Part shown: piece after piece, positions 1-7,493 of the stretch
Layout of the letters: each line of letters starts with the position of its first letter
How positions within the stretch are numbered: the first letter of the stretch is position 1
Assembly (NCBI GenBank): GCA_021777635.1
Contig: JAJYDI010000044.1
Span: 1-12,848, forward strand
Origin: Pseudomonadota bacterium
Lineage (GTDB): Bacteria; Pseudomonadota; Gammaproteobacteria; Xanthomonadales; Rhodanobacteraceae
Length of the DNA stretch: 12,848 nt
Direction: 5' to 3'
Notes under the pieces: model-generated
The model's input: only the letters and a program-made list of their open reading frames with translations
Told to the model about the DNA's origin: nothing
Databases searched by the model: none
Translations under genes and position numbers: made by a program

Positions 1-844
1 TGGGGTTGTACGACGGCTGGTTGACCATGGCGAGGATCTCGCCGGTGCGCGCATCGAGCACCACCATCGAGCCCGAACTGGCCTGGTGCGCCAGCACCGC
101 CTCGGCCAGCTCGCGGTAGGCGAGGTATTGAATGCGGCGGTCGATGGTCAGGGTCAGGTCGCGCCCCGGGTGCGGCTCCTTCAGCAGGTCGACATTCTCG
201 ACCACGTGGCCGAGGCGATCACGGATTACGCGCTTCAGGCCCGGCTTGCCGGCCAGCCAGCCGTCGAACGCCAGCTCGAGGCCCTCCTGACCGCGGTCGT
301 CGATGTTGGTGAAGCCGATGACATGCGCGCTGACCTCGCCCGACGGGTAGTAGCGGCGGTATTCGCGCTGCCGGTTAACGCCGGGGATGCCCATTGCCAG
401 CACCGCGTCGGCCGCCTCGGGACTCATCTGCCGTTTGAGATAGACGAACTCGCGATCGTCGCGCTGCTCCAGCCGGCGCTGCAGTTCGGCCGGATCGGCG
501 CCCAGCGCCTTGGCCAGCTGCGCGATGCGGTCGGCATGCTGCAGCAGCACCTGCGGATTGGCCCACAGCGACTCCACCGGCGTCGACACCGCCAGAGGCT
601 CGCCGTTGCGGTCGAAGATGGTGCCTCGGGAGACCGGAATCGGCACTTCGCGCAGGAAGCGCGCGTCGCCCTGTTCCTGCAGGAACTTCTTGCGCACAAC
701 CTGCAAGTCGATCGCACGCGCGACCAGGCCCACCGAGGCCAGAACGAGCAGCGTCGCCACCAGCGCGAGACGCCGGCGCGCGCTCGGGCCCTGGCTGCGA
801 TTCGGGCGCGGTGCGGACGCTTCGGGGCCGGGGCGCGGGCTCAT
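1..844 (-). CDS. ftsI: FtsI / penicillin-binding protein 3, N-terminal part (runs off left edge)
   Basis: Septal peptidoglycan transpeptidase of the divisome, anchored in the inner membrane and cross-linking new wall at the division site. The 281 codons present show a basic, proline-rich cytoplasmic tail (about residues 1-25), one membrane anchor (about 26-45), and the class B PBP pedestal start with the motif RGTIFDRNG at 73-81. [14 protein letters not shown] stretch and the first strand of the transpeptidase domain, ending MVNQPSYNP, follow. The catalytic Ser-x-x-Lys box should lie about 25-30 residues further on, outside the window, so catalytic competence cannot be judged. The start ATG overlaps the ftsL stop (ATGA, 841-844), which points to translational coupling. 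Position after mraZ, rsmH and ftsL separates it from the other class B PBP, PBP2, which sits with rodA. Identification is firm; only the C-terminal two thirds are unseen. Confidence 0.96.
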   Translation of the reverse strand, partial: MSPRPGPEASAPRPNRSQGPSARRRLALVATLLVLASVGLVARAIDLQVVRKKFLQEQGDARFLREVPIPVSRGTIFDRNGEPLAVSTPVESLWANPQVLLQHADRIAQLAKALGADPAELQRRLEQRDDREFVYLKRQMSPEAADAVLAMGIPGVNRQREYRRYYPSGEVSAHVIGFTNIDDRGQEGLELAFDGWLAGKPGLKRVIRDRLGHVVENVDLLKEPHPGRDLTLTIDRRIQYLAYRELAEAVLAHQASSGSMVVLDARTGEILAMVNQPSYNP

Positions 845-1113
845 CGGCGGATCACCCGGATGTCTTGCGGCAATGGATTGATCATGCCTAGCTGCCGGCG
901 CGCAACCTGCTCGATTCGCGCGGGATCCGCCCAGGTCGCCTGCTCCAGCTCGAGCCGGCCGAATTCGACGTTGAGCGCGTCGCGCTGGTTCTGCACCACG
1001 GTCAGGCGCATGAACAGCTCGCGGCTCTCGTTGCGTGACCACACCACAGCAATCGCGCTGGTCAGCATGGCGATCAGCAGCATCCCGTCAAGCAGCAGCC
1101 AGGCTCCCTTCAT
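841..1113 (-). CDS. ftsL: Cell division protein FtsL
   Basis: Small bitopic membrane protein that forms the FtsQLB complex and activates FtsWI septal wall synthesis. The 90-residue product has a very short cytoplasmic tail, a single hydrophobic segment (about residues 4-25, [20 protein letters not shown]) and a periplasmic heptad-like region (about 30-65) suited to the FtsB coiled coil. The end, [15 protein letters not shown], is typical of FtsL. The family is poorly conserved, so the call rests on size, topology and position between rsmH and ftsI. The start at 1113 is chosen because its ATG overlaps the rsmH stop (ATGA, 1110-1113); the frame stays open far upstream but only as a shadow of rsmH. 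The 3' end overlaps ftsI in the same way, so rsmH-ftsL-ftsI are probably translationally coupled. Confidence 0.93.
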   Translation of the reverse strand: MKGAWLLLDGMLLIAMLTSAIAVVWSRNESRELFMRLTVVQNQRDALNVEFGRLELEQATWADPARIEQVARRQLGMINPLPQDIRVIRR

Positions 1114-2051
1114 GCGCGCTTCCCGGCGATGCGCAGCACCGCCGAACGTGCGCGGGGGTTGGCAGCGATCTCGGCGGCGCCGGGAAACTGCTTGCGCCCG
1201 ATAGCCACCAGCAGCGGCGCGGCGACCGCCGCCTGCGGCAGGCCGCGGCGCACGCGCTCGGGCTGCGGACCTCGGATGAACTGCTTGACCGCGCGATCCT
1301 CGAGGGAGTGGAAACTGATCACCGCTAGGCGCCCGCCCGGCCTGAGAACGGAAGCCGCGGCATGCAGCCCGCGCTGCAGTGCGTCCAGTTCGCCGTTGAC
1401 GTGGATGCGCAGCGCCTGGAACGTGCGGGTCGCCGGATGCTTGCCGGGCTCGCGCCGGCCCAGTGCGCGCACCAGCAGGTCGGCCAATTCGCCGGTTCGG
1501 GCCAACGGCGCAGTCTCGCGACGGGCAACGATCGCGCGGGCGATGCGCCGGCTCATGCGCTCGTCGCCATAGCGCCACAGCACGTCGGCGATCGTCGGCG
1601 CGTCGGCGCGCGCCAGGAATTCCGCTGCGCTCTCGCCCGTTGTTGGGTCCATGCGCATGTCCAGAGGCGCATCGGTCATGAAGCTGAAACCGCGTTCGGC
1701 CTCGTCGAGTTGCGGCGACGACACGCCGAGATCGAGCAGCACGCCATCGAGGCCCGCGGCGGTCTCGCTCCAGTCCGCGAGATCGGCGAAGTTGCCGTGG
1801 CGGATAGCGACCCGCGGGTCGGCGCCGAAGGCAGCGCGTGCCGCGCGGATGGCCGCTGGGTCACGGTCCATCAGCAACAGACGTCCGTGCGGACCGAGGC
1901 GTTCGAGGATCGCGGCAGCATGACCGCCGCGGCCGAAGGTACCGTCGAGATAGCAACCGTCAGGGCGCATGCCGAGACCGGCAACAGTCTCGCCCAGCAT
2001 CACCGGGATGTGCCGCCCCATCCGTTCCGTCATCGCCGCCACCCCGTGCAT
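1110..2051 (-). CDS. rsmH: 16S rRNA (cytosine-1402-N4)-methyltransferase RsmH (MraW)
   Basis: SAM-dependent enzyme that N4-methylates C1402 in the 16S rRNA decoding centre. At 313 residues it has the normal family length. Visible signatures are MGRHIPVML near the N-terminus, the SAM-binding loop DGTFGRGGH (36-44), [12 protein letters not shown] (105-116), GFSF (121-124), DAPLDMRMD (127-135), and near the C-terminus [13 protein letters not shown]. The ATG at 2051 is preferred over the in-frame ATG at 2033 because GGAG lies seven bases upstream (2059-2062), although homologues usually begin close to the second methionine. It is the second gene of the dcw cluster and overlaps ftsL by four bases. 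A 156-bp gap separates it from mraZ, and that gap holds two dyads (listed separately). Confidence 0.97.
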   Translation of the reverse strand: MHGVAAMTERMGRHIPVMLGETVAGLGMRPDGCYLDGTFGRGGHAAAILERLGPHGRLLLMDRDPAAIRAARAAFGADPRVAIRHGNFADLADWSETAAGLDGVLLDLGVSSPQLDEAERGFSFMTDAPLDMRMDPTTGESAAEFLARADAPTIADVLWRYGDERMSRRIARAIVARRETAPLARTGELADLLVRALGRREPGKHPATRTFQALRIHVNGELDALQRGLHAAASVLRPGGRLAVISFHSLEDRAVKQFIRGPQPERVRRGLPQAAVAAPLLVAIGRKQFPGAAEIAANPRARSAVLRIAGKRA

Positions 2052-2073
2052 CCAATGTCTCCGCTGTCAGGGT

Positions 2074-2103
2074 GCTGAAAATCGGCGTCCTGCCGCTTTC
2101 AGC
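2074..2103 (-). other. Inverted repeat / hairpin in the rsmH leader
   Basis: GCTGAAA (2074-2080) pairs with TTTCAGC (2097-2103). Inside that, CGGC (2083-2086) pairs with GCCG (2092-2095) around a five-base loop, so 11 base pairs can form with small internal bulges. It ends about 22 bases before the rsmH start codon on the mRNA and has no T-run, so it is not a normal intrinsic terminator. It could be an RNA processing or stability element, or an operator. Function is inference. Confidence 0.45.
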
Positions 2104-2180
2104 GTCGCCGGGCCGGCGCCAGTCCGGATTCGCTCCCGATGCATGCAGTCCGCGTGAGCCCGTGCACGAACGCGGTATCA

Positions 2181-2203
2181 CTGCCCCCCGGCCAGCGGGG
2201 CAG
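2181..2203 (-). terminator. GC-rich hairpin just after the mraZ stop (possible attenuator)
   Basis: CTGCCCC (2181-2187) and GGGGCAG (2197-2203) form a perfect seven-bp stem with a nine-base loop, starting four bases beyond the mraZ stop codon. No T-run follows on the minus strand, so strong intrinsic termination is unlikely. It may give partial attenuation or protect the 3' end of an mraZ transcript. Confidence 0.3.
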
Positions 2204-2207
2204 CCCG

Positions 2208-2654
2208 CTACAGCCTCAGTTCCGCCATGTCCTCGCTGATGTCGCCCTCGCCGATCGTCTGCCGGATCTTGGCCAGGTGCGCCTGCTCGCTCCACAACTC
2301 GAACTTGCTGCCCATTCCGAGCAGCACTGCGCGCTTCTCGATGCCAGCCGCTGCACGCTGACTGGCCGGCAGCAGCACACGCCCGGCGCCATCGAGCTCG
2401 AGGTGTGCGGCTGCGCCAACCAGTTTCATCTGCAGTGCGCGATGCACCGCCTTGACGCTGGGCAGCGCGTTGATCTGGTCGCGTACACGCTCCCACTCGG
2501 CGAGCGGGAACAGCCACAGACAACCCTGCTCAAACGGGTTGTAGGCGCAGACCAGACGATTGGCACAGATTCGCGCAACCAGCTCCCGATAGGCGCCGGG
2601 GATGGCCAGCCGGCCCTTGTCGTCCACGCTGATCGCGGTCTCGCCTTGAAACAC
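2208..2654 (-). CDS. mraZ: Transcriptional regulator MraZ
   Basis: DNA-binding regulator that sits first in the dcw cluster and controls its own promoter in the bacteria studied; MraZ forms ring oligomers. The 148-residue product carries two SpoVT/AbrB-like half-domains, each with the DxxxR signature: D11-R15 within [11 protein letters not shown] and D88-R92 within [12 protein letters not shown]. The N-terminus [14 protein letters not shown] matches the family. The start is the GTG at 2654: it gives the usual length and N-terminus and has AAGG seven bases upstream (2662-2665). Another GTG at 2672 is in frame but lies inside the operator repeats and would add six residues foreign to the family. 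The stop is TAG at 2208-2210. Confidence 0.96.
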   Translation of the reverse strand: MFQGETAISVDDKGRLAIPGAYRELVARICANRLVCAYNPFEQGCLWLFPLAEWERVRDQINALPSVKAVHRALQMKLVGAAAHLELDGAGRVLLPASQRAAAGIEKRAVLLGMGSKFELWSEQAHLAKIRQTIGEGDISEDMAELRL

Positions 2655-2658
2655 GTCC

Positions 2659-2692
2659 CCACCTTTTTCCACAAATTCACACCGATCGCCAC
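2659..2692 (-). promoter_or_regulatory. Probable MraZ operator: four GTGG-type repeats on a 10-bp period
   Basis: On the minus strand, GTGG starts at 2692, GTGT at 2682, GTGG at 2672 and GTGG at 2662, each exactly 10 bp apart. Three of the four are perfect GTGG. Known MraZ sites are short direct repeats of the GTGG/TGGG type separated by five bases, lying just upstream of mraZ. The first copy overlaps the end of the -10 element and the last overlaps the Shine-Dalgarno, so bound MraZ would cover the transcription start. The pattern is seen; binding is inferred from the family. Confidence 0.8.
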
Positions 2693-2719
2693 CTTAGTCG
2701 CAGGTTTTGCGACTGTCAA
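2691..2719 (-). promoter_or_regulatory. Sigma70-type promoter of mraZ / dcw cluster
   Basis: A perfect -35 TTGACA occupies 2719-2714. A 17-bp spacer leads to the -10 TAAGGT at 2696-2691, which keeps the important first, second and last bases of TATAAT. The start of transcription should fall near 2684, giving a leader of about 30 bases before the mraZ GTG. It overlaps the MraZ repeat array, as expected for negative autoregulation. Confidence 0.75.
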
Positions 2720-2979
2720 CCGGTTTTTCGCTTATGGATCAAGGGGAAAGGCGAAACTCGGGCCTCTCTTCGAGCCCCCTGTGAGGAAGATCGCCAAGAT
2801 GATTGAATCTATTGCGGTCGATACGCGACAGGCCGGCCCCGAAACCGTCGCGACCGTGGTATTCGGGCGTGCGTGGTGCTGGCCGGCGCGAGCGCAGGCG
2901 GCTTCGCTTCATTCGCAAACGTTTCCGACGCCGATTTGGCACCGGATCGCGACCGGGCGATTGCTGCGAGGATCCGCGC
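2720..2979. other. Gene-free stretch between the amidase gene and the mraZ promoter
   Basis: These 260 bases hold no frame with recognisable protein features. The reading frames across it are arginine-rich GC shadows without a plausible ribosome binding site. CGGATC (2971-2976 side) and GATCCG (about 2943-2948) could pair around a loop of about 20 bases after the amidase stop, but there is no T-run, so it is at most a weak terminator. It is too short for, and lacks the conserved sequences of, RNase P RNA, which sits near mraZ in some gammaproteobacteria. I see no other structure. Confidence 0.5.
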
Positions 2980-4389
2980 TCAGAGGGGCACGGGTTCGAC
3001 CGGATACGGCGGTGCGCCATCGAGCGCCGCGGCGCAGGCACCGGCCAGTTCGAGCAGGCGCAGGTCAGAACCCGGCGGGCCGACGAACTGCAGGCCGGCC
3101 GGCAGACCGTCGGGCAGCAGGCCCATCGGGATGCTCACCGCGGGGCAGCCGGCGAGACTTGCGAACGCAGTGAGGTCGGCCTGCGAATCCGGCACCGGGA
3201 CATCGAGCGCGAACGCGCCCTGCGGCGTGGTCGGCAACACCAGCACGTCGACCTGTGCGAACAACCGCCGCGCCTTGAGCTGGGCGGCATCGAGCATGCG
3301 GTCGGCGAGCACGTAATCGACGGCACTCCTGCCGCGCGCGTAGTCGAGCATGGCGCGAAACGCTGGTGATACCGGGTGCCGGAGGTCGGCGAGATCAGCG
3401 GCGTAGGTGTGCAGCATCTCGGCTTCCATCAGCAGCAGTCCGGCCCGTCGCATCCGCGCATAGGGCCAGTCGCTGAAGTCCACGCGCTGGCGCTCGCCCA
3501 ACTCGTGCTCGAGCCGCGCCAGTGCCGCATCGAACAGCGCCTGCATCGGCGCCTCAACGCCGGCGGCGAGCGGATCAGCGAGCACGCCGGTGCGCAGCCG
3601 GCCCGGCTCCCAGTCCGGCAGCGCCAGCGCCACGCGACGGCGGCGCGAACGCGGGTCATCGGCGTCGTGCCCCGCCAATACCTGCAGCAGCACGGTCAGA
3701 TCACCGACCTCGCGCGCCAGCAGGCCGACACAGTCCAGACGCCGCGCCGCGGGCACCAGGCCGCGCGCGGACAGTTCGCCATGGGTGGGCTTGAGCGCGC
3801 AGACGCCGCAGTAGCTGGCCGGAATGCGCGCCGACCCCAAGGTGTCAGAACCCAATGCCACCGCCACCATGCCGGTCGCGACCGCAACCGCCGAGCCGCC
3901 CGACGATCCACCCGCGGTGTGGCCGGTGCGATGCGGGTTGTGCGTGACCCCGAAGTGCGGATTGGCGGTGACCGCGCCCAGCGCGCCCTCGTCCAACGCG
4001 GTCTTGCCGAGAATCACCGCACCCGCAGCACGCAAACGGGCCACCACATGGGCATCGTGCGCCGCGACACGATCACTGCGGCCGGGCAGTCCGGCGCGAG
4101 TCGGCCAACCAGCGATATCGAAGTTGTCCTTGACCGCCACTGGAATGCCGTCGAGACGCCCGAGTACGCCCTCGCGGCGGCGGCGCTCGGCGGCCTCGGC
4201 CTGCTCGCGCACCAGTTCGGGACGCACATCGACGAAGGCATGCAGCAGCGGATCGAGGCGGGTCACAGTATCCAGGCTGATCTCCGCCAGCGCCGTCGGG
4301 GTGGTGCGGCCGCTGGCCAGTCCGTGCAGCAGCTGAAACAGGCCAGCGCGGCGCAGTTGCGCGGCAGCGAGCGGTGACTCTCCATCCAT
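2980..4389 (-). CDS. Amidase-signature family hydrolase
   Basis: Hydrolase of the amidase-signature family (Ser-cisSer-Lys triad), which cleaves amide bonds in varied substrates; the substrate here is unknown. Of 469 residues, the triad reads as K87 in GIPVAVKDNFD, cis-Ser S162 in TAGGSSGGSA (158-167) and nucleophile S186 in GSDTLGSARIP (180-190), followed by the usual YCGVCALKPT. The residue two before the nucleophile is Leu (DTLGS) where GatA-type enzymes have Gly, which argues against GatA and for a general amidase. No gatB or gatC is nearby and no signal peptide is visible, so it is probably cytoplasmic. ATG 4389 is chosen because GGAGG (4396-4400) lies six bases upstream; the ATG at 4395 abuts that sequence. 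The frame runs on upstream only as a shadow of the divergent gene. It ends 325 bp before mraZ. Confidence 0.92.
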   Translation of the reverse strand: MDGESPLAAAQLRRAGLFQLLHGLASGRTTPTALAEISLDTVTRLDPLLHAFVDVRPELVREQAEAAERRRREGVLGRLDGIPVAVKDNFDIAGWPTRAGLPGRSDRVAAHDAHVVARLRAAGAVILGKTALDEGALGAVTANPHFGVTHNPHRTGHTAGGSSGGSAVAVATGMVAVALGSDTLGSARIPASYCGVCALKPTHGELSARGLVPAARRLDCVGLLAREVGDLTVLLQVLAGHDADDPRSRRRRVALALPDWEPGRLRTGVLADPLAAGVEAPMQALFDAALARLEHELGERQRVDFSDWPYARMRRAGLLLMEAEMLHTYAADLADLRHPVSPAFRAMLDYARGRSAVDYVLADRMLDAAQLKARRLFAQVDVLVLPTTPQGAFALDVPVPDSQADLTAFASLAGCPAVSIPMGLLPDGLPAGLQFVGPPGSDLRLLELAGACAAALDGAPPYPVEPVPL

Positions 4390-4429
4390 CGACATCCTCC
4401 CCGGCAAAGCGTTGATCATAACGCCCGCA

Positions 4430-4458
4430 TTGCCGGCATCGCGCTGAAGCCGGACAAT
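4430..4458 (+). promoter_or_regulatory. Putative sigma70 promoter of the ETF-QO gene
   Basis: TTGCCG (4430-4435, four of six matches to TTGACA) and GACAAT (4453-4458, four of six to TATAAT) are spaced by 17 bp in the divergent gap. Transcription would begin near 4465, leaving a leader of about 40 bases. The match is moderate and untested; the gap must hold the signals for both this gene and the amidase. Confidence 0.45.
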
Positions 4459-4503
4459 CGAACGCCTGTTCGAGTGATTCCCGCGGCAAGCCCGGAGCGC
4501 GCC

Positions 4504-6105
4504 ATGAGCGAACGCGATGTGATGGAGTACGACGTCGTGACCGTCGGCGCCGGCCCGGCCGGGCTGGCCTTTGCGATCCGGCTCAAGCAACTCAAGCCCG
4601 ATGCGCGCGTGTGCGTGATCGAGAAAGCATCCACGATTGGCGCGCAGATCCTCTCCGGCGCGGTGATCGAGCCGGAGCCGCTCAACGCGCTGCTGCCGGA
4701 ATGGGGCAAGACGCCGCCTCAGGCCTGCGTGCCAGTGACGAGGGACGAGTTCTGGTGGCTGCGCGGCCCGGACAAGGCACTGAAAATGCCGACGCCGCCG
4801 CAGATGAACAACCACGGCAATTTCATCGTCAGCCTCGGTGCCCTGTGCGCCTGGCTGGCGCCGCAGGCCGAGTCACTGGGTGTTGAGATTTATCCCGGCT
4901 TCGCTGCGGCCGGGCCACTGATCGACGACCATGGCGCGGTGGCTGGCGTGCGCATTGGCGACATGGGTGTGGCGCGAGACGGCAGCCGCAAGCCCGGCTA
5001 CACCCAGGGCATCGACATCAGGGCACCGCTGACGGTGCTGGGCGAGGGCTGCCGCGGCCATCTCAGCAAGCAGTTGATCGCGCGCTATGGGCTCGATCGC
5101 GGCGTCGATCCGCAGACCTACGGCATCGGGCTGAAGGAACTGTGGCAGCTGCCGGCCGGGCGCGGCGTACCTGGCAAGGTGGCGCACACGCTGGGTTGGC
5201 CGCTCGACCCGGCGACCTACGGCGGAAGTTTCCTGTATCACCTCGACGGCGACCGCCTGGCAGTCGGCTTCGTGGTCGGGCTTGACTATCGCGACCCGCT
5301 ATTCTCGCCATGGGAGGCGTTTCAACAGTTCAAGCGCCACGCCAGCGTGCAACCCCTGCTGGAGGGAGGGCAGATCCTCTCCGCCGGCGCGCGCGCGCTG
5401 GTCGAGGGCGGCTATCAATCGCTGCCGAAGGTCGAGATGCCCGGCGCATTGCTTATCGGCGACGCCGCCGGCCTGCTCAACGTGCCCAAGATCAAGGGCA
5501 CACACCAGGCGATGCGCTCGGCGATGCTGGCTGCCGAGCACATCGCCGAGCACGGAAGCAGCGAGGGCTGGGATGCGCGACTGCGCGCATCGGCGGTGGT
5601 CGCCGAGCTGCGCCGCGTGCGCAACATCCGCCCCGGCTTCAACAAGGGGCTGTGGCTGGGCCTGGCCAACGCCGGTTGGGAGACCATTAGCGCGGGGCTG
5701 TCGCCGTGGACGCTTCGCAACCACGCCGATCACGCCCAGCTGGCGCGCATCGATGCGCAGCAAACGCCGCAGCGCGACTGGGGCGAGCGCACCCTGCCGC
5801 CACGCGATCGCCTTGCCAGCGTTTACTTCGCCGCAACGGAGCACGACGAAGACCAGCCGGTGCATCTGCAGGTGGCCGACACCGGCATCTGCGTCGGTCG
5901 CTGCGCCACCGAATACGCCAATCCGTGTACGCGCTTCTGCCCGGCGGGTGTTTACGAGATGGTCGATGACGCAGCCGGCAAGCGCCTGCAGATCAACGCG
6001 GCCAACTGCGTGCACTGCAAGACCTGCGACATCAAGGATCCCTACCAGATCATCAACTGGGTAACACCCGAGGGCGGCAGTGGCCCCAACTACCAGAATC
6101 TCTGA
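4504..6105 (+). CDS. Electron transfer flavoprotein-ubiquinone oxidoreductase (ETF-QO)
   Basis: Membrane-associated iron-sulfur flavoprotein that oxidises reduced ETF and reduces ubiquinone, linking fatty acid and amino acid dehydrogenases to the respiratory chain. The 533-residue product has the FAD dinucleotide motif VTVGAGPAG (12-20), the second FAD segment ALLIGDAAGLLNVPKIKGTH (315-334), and a C-terminal ferredoxin-like domain. That domain has C479 in RFCPAGVYE and C502, C505, C508 in NCVHCKTCDIKDP, the four ligands of the 4Fe-4S cluster, and it ends with the typical GGSGPNYQNL. The ATG at 4504 has GGAG six bases upstream (4494-4497); an upstream ATG at 4474 would add ten residues that do not fit the family. 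Its partner EtfAB is encoded at 10805-12674. The clcB start lies 38 bp downstream, so read-through is likely. Confidence 0.97.
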   Translation: MSERDVMEYDVVTVGAGPAGLAFAIRLKQLKPDARVCVIEKASTIGAQILSGAVIEPEPLNALLPEWGKTPPQACVPVTRDEFWWLRGPDKALKMPTPPQMNNHGNFIVSLGALCAWLAPQAESLGVEIYPGFAAAGPLIDDHGAVAGVRIGDMGVARDGSRKPGYTQGIDIRAPLTVLGEGCRGHLSKQLIARYGLDRGVDPQTYGIGLKELWQLPAGRGVPGKVAHTLGWPLDPATYGGSFLYHLDGDRLAVGFVVGLDYRDPLFSPWEAFQQFKRHASVQPLLEGGQILSAGARALVEGGYQSLPKVEMPGALLIGDAAGLLNVPKIKGTHQAMRSAMLAAEHIAEHGSSEGWDARLRASAVVAELRRVRNIRPGFNKGLWLGLANAGWETISAGLSPWTLRNHADHAQLARIDAQQTPQRDWGERTLPPRDRLASVYFAATEHDEDQPVHLQVADTGICVGRCATEYANPCTRFCPAGVYEMVDDAAGKRLQINAANCVHCKTCDIKDPYQIINWVTPEGGSGPNYQNL

Positions 6106-6143
6106 GCCCGCCGCGTCGAGCATGCGCCGTTGAGCCCGCCGCG
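6103..6143 (+). repeat. 13-bp direct repeat flanking the ETF-QO/clcB gap
   Basis: TGAGCCCGCCGCG occurs at 6103-6115 and again at 6131-6143, exactly 28 bp apart. The first copy contains the ETF-QO stop codon and the second abuts the clcB ATG. It may be the trace of a small local duplication. The spacer has no good Shine-Dalgarno for clcB. Confidence 0.6.
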
Positions 6144-7493
6144 ATGAAGCGCGCGCCATCCGCGTCACGCGCGCCTGGCTATCATGGCGACGATCGCTGG
6201 CTGCTGCTGTGGGCTGCCCTCATCGGCGTGGTCGGCGCGCTGGCCACCGTGGCGTTCCACGAGGGCATGGCATTCACCGAGCACCTGGCCACCCAGCATC
6301 CCGGCAGCCTGGTACGCGCGGCCGAGGCACTCGGGCCGTGGCGACGAGTGATCACTCCTGCGCTGGGCGGCGTCGCCGCCGGATTGTTCCTGTGGCTGGC
6401 GCGGCGCATCGCCAACGGCAGGCAGCAATCGGACTACCTTGAGGCCATCGCCGTCGGTGACGGCCGCCAGAACGTGCGCGGCACGCTGCTGCGCAGTCTG
6501 TCCTCGCTGTGCACCATCGCTTCCGGCGGCTCGATCGGTCGCGAGGGCGCGATGGTGTCGCTATCCGCCGCGACCGGCTCATGGATCGGCCAGCTCGGTC
6601 GCTTTGACGACGACGACCTGCGCCTGCTGCTGGCCTGCGGTGCCGCCGCGGGCTTCGCCTCAGCCTACGACGCCGCGCTGTCGGGCGCGATCTTCATCGC
6701 CGAGATCGTTTACGGCACCCTGGCGATCCGCCGCCTCGGGCCGCTGATGGTGGCCTCGGTGGTCGCCAACGTCACCGTGCACCAAGTGCTGGGCTACGAG
6801 CCGGTGTACAAGATCCCCGCACTGCACGTAGCCTCGCTTTGGGAGCTGCCGCTGTTCTTGCTGATGGGGCTGGCGCTGGGCGCGCTTGCACCGCTGTTCA
6901 TGGGCGCGCTCGACGGCACGCGCGGCCTGTTCAAGCGCCTCCCACTGGGCCTGCCGTTCAAGCTCGCCCTGGGCGGCTTGGTCGTCGGCGCAATCTCGGC
7001 GTGGCGCCCGGAGGTCTGGGGCAACGGTTACAGCGTCGTCAACGACGTGCTGCAGCATCCCTGGCCTCTGGCGCTGATCCTCGCCGTGCTGATCGCCAAG
7101 GTGCTGGCGACCTCCGCCACCACAGGCTCGGGTGCGGTGGGCGGCGTGTTCACGCCGACACTCTTCGTCGGTGCCCTACTCGGTCTGCTGGCCGGCAGCG
7201 CCGCGCACGCGCTGTGGCCGGGCTCGTCGCTGCCGGCGGTGTACGCGGTGATCGGCATGGGCGCGTTCCTCGCCGCCACGACGCATGCGCCACTGATGTC
7301 GTTCCTGATCGTGTTCGAGATGACCCTCGAATACCAGCTGGTGCCCGCGCTGATGCTGTCGTGCCTCGCGGCTTATCACGTCTCGCGCGCGATCCGGCCG
7401 CGGTCGATCTACCATGAGGCCCTGCATCGCGGCACCGCGAGCGAGGAAGACTCCTACGCCGCGCCTGCTCGCGGAACGCCGTGTGATGAGTGA
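6144..7493 (+). CDS. clcB: ClcB-type CLC chloride channel family protein
   Basis: Multi-spanning inner-membrane protein of the CLC family that moves chloride or related anions. The 449-residue product has about ten or more hydrophobic segments. Landmarks are QQSDYLEAIAVGDG (94-107) in place of the ClcA GSGIP loop, the gate loop SIGREGAMV with gating E134, FIAEIVYGTL (184-193), GSGAVGGVFTPTL (328-340) for the N-helix anion site, and Y423 in SIYHEAL for the central tyrosine. The DYLEA and FIAE patterns resemble ClcB rather than ClcA. The internal proton glutamate of ClcA (E203) aligns with I188, so a channel or altered coupling is possible. The C-terminus is short and hydrophilic with no CBS domains. 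The start has no clear ribosome binding site and may depend on read-through from the ETF-QO gene. Its end overlaps the next gene by eight bases. Confidence 0.9.
   Translation: MKRAPSASRAPGYHGDDRWLLLWAALIGVVGALATVAFHEGMAFTEHLATQHPGSLVRAAEALGPWRRVITPALGGVAAGLFLWLARRIANGRQQSDYLEAIAVGDGRQNVRGTLLRSLSSLCTIASGGSIGREGAMVSLSAATGSWIGQLGRFDDDDLRLLLACGAAAGFASAYDAALSGAIFIAEIVYGTLAIRRLGPLMVASVVANVTVHQVLGYEPVYKIPALHVASLWELPLFLLMGLALGALAPLFMGALDGTRGLFKRLPLGLPFKLALGGLVVGAISAWRPEVWGNGYSVVNDVLQHPWPLALILAVLIAKVLATSATTGSGAVGGVFTPTLFVGALLGLLAGSAAHALWPGSSLPAVYAVIGMGAFLAATTHAPLMSFLIVFEMTLEYQLVPALMLSCLAAYHVSRAIRPRSIYHEALHRGTASEEDSYAAPARGTPCDE

Noticed and set aside
86..1204. Long plus-strand open frame (372 codons) opposite ftsI and ftsL
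   Set aside because: It is antisense to well-supported division genes, has no recognisable domain and an arginine/leucine-rich GC-shadow composition.
2720..2979. Possible RNase P RNA (rnpB), which lies near mraZ in some gammaproteobacteria
   Set aside because: The gap is too short and the conserved rnpB sequences are not visible on either strand.
2139..3173. Plus-strand frame of 344 codons across mraZ and its upstream region
   Set aside because: Antisense to mraZ and its promoter, no domain features, no ribosome binding site.
4415..4420. TATGAT on the minus strand as a -10 box for the amidase
   Set aside because: No -35-like hexamer lies 15-19 bp upstream and it sits very close to the ribosome binding site, so support is too thin for a feature.
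4390..4815. Upstream extension of the amidase frame by up to 142 codons
   Set aside because: It runs antisense through the start of the ETF-QO gene, adds no family sequence, and the ATG at 4389 has a well-placed GGAGG.
5299..6168. Minus-strand frame of 289 codons opposite ETF-QO
   Set aside because: A codon-structure shadow of a strongly conserved gene, without domain features.
7414..7485. Earlier in-frame start for the MFS gene
   Set aside because: It adds a basic 24-residue tail overlapping clcB by 80 bases; the ATG at 7486 gives a normal MFS N-terminus and tight gene packing.
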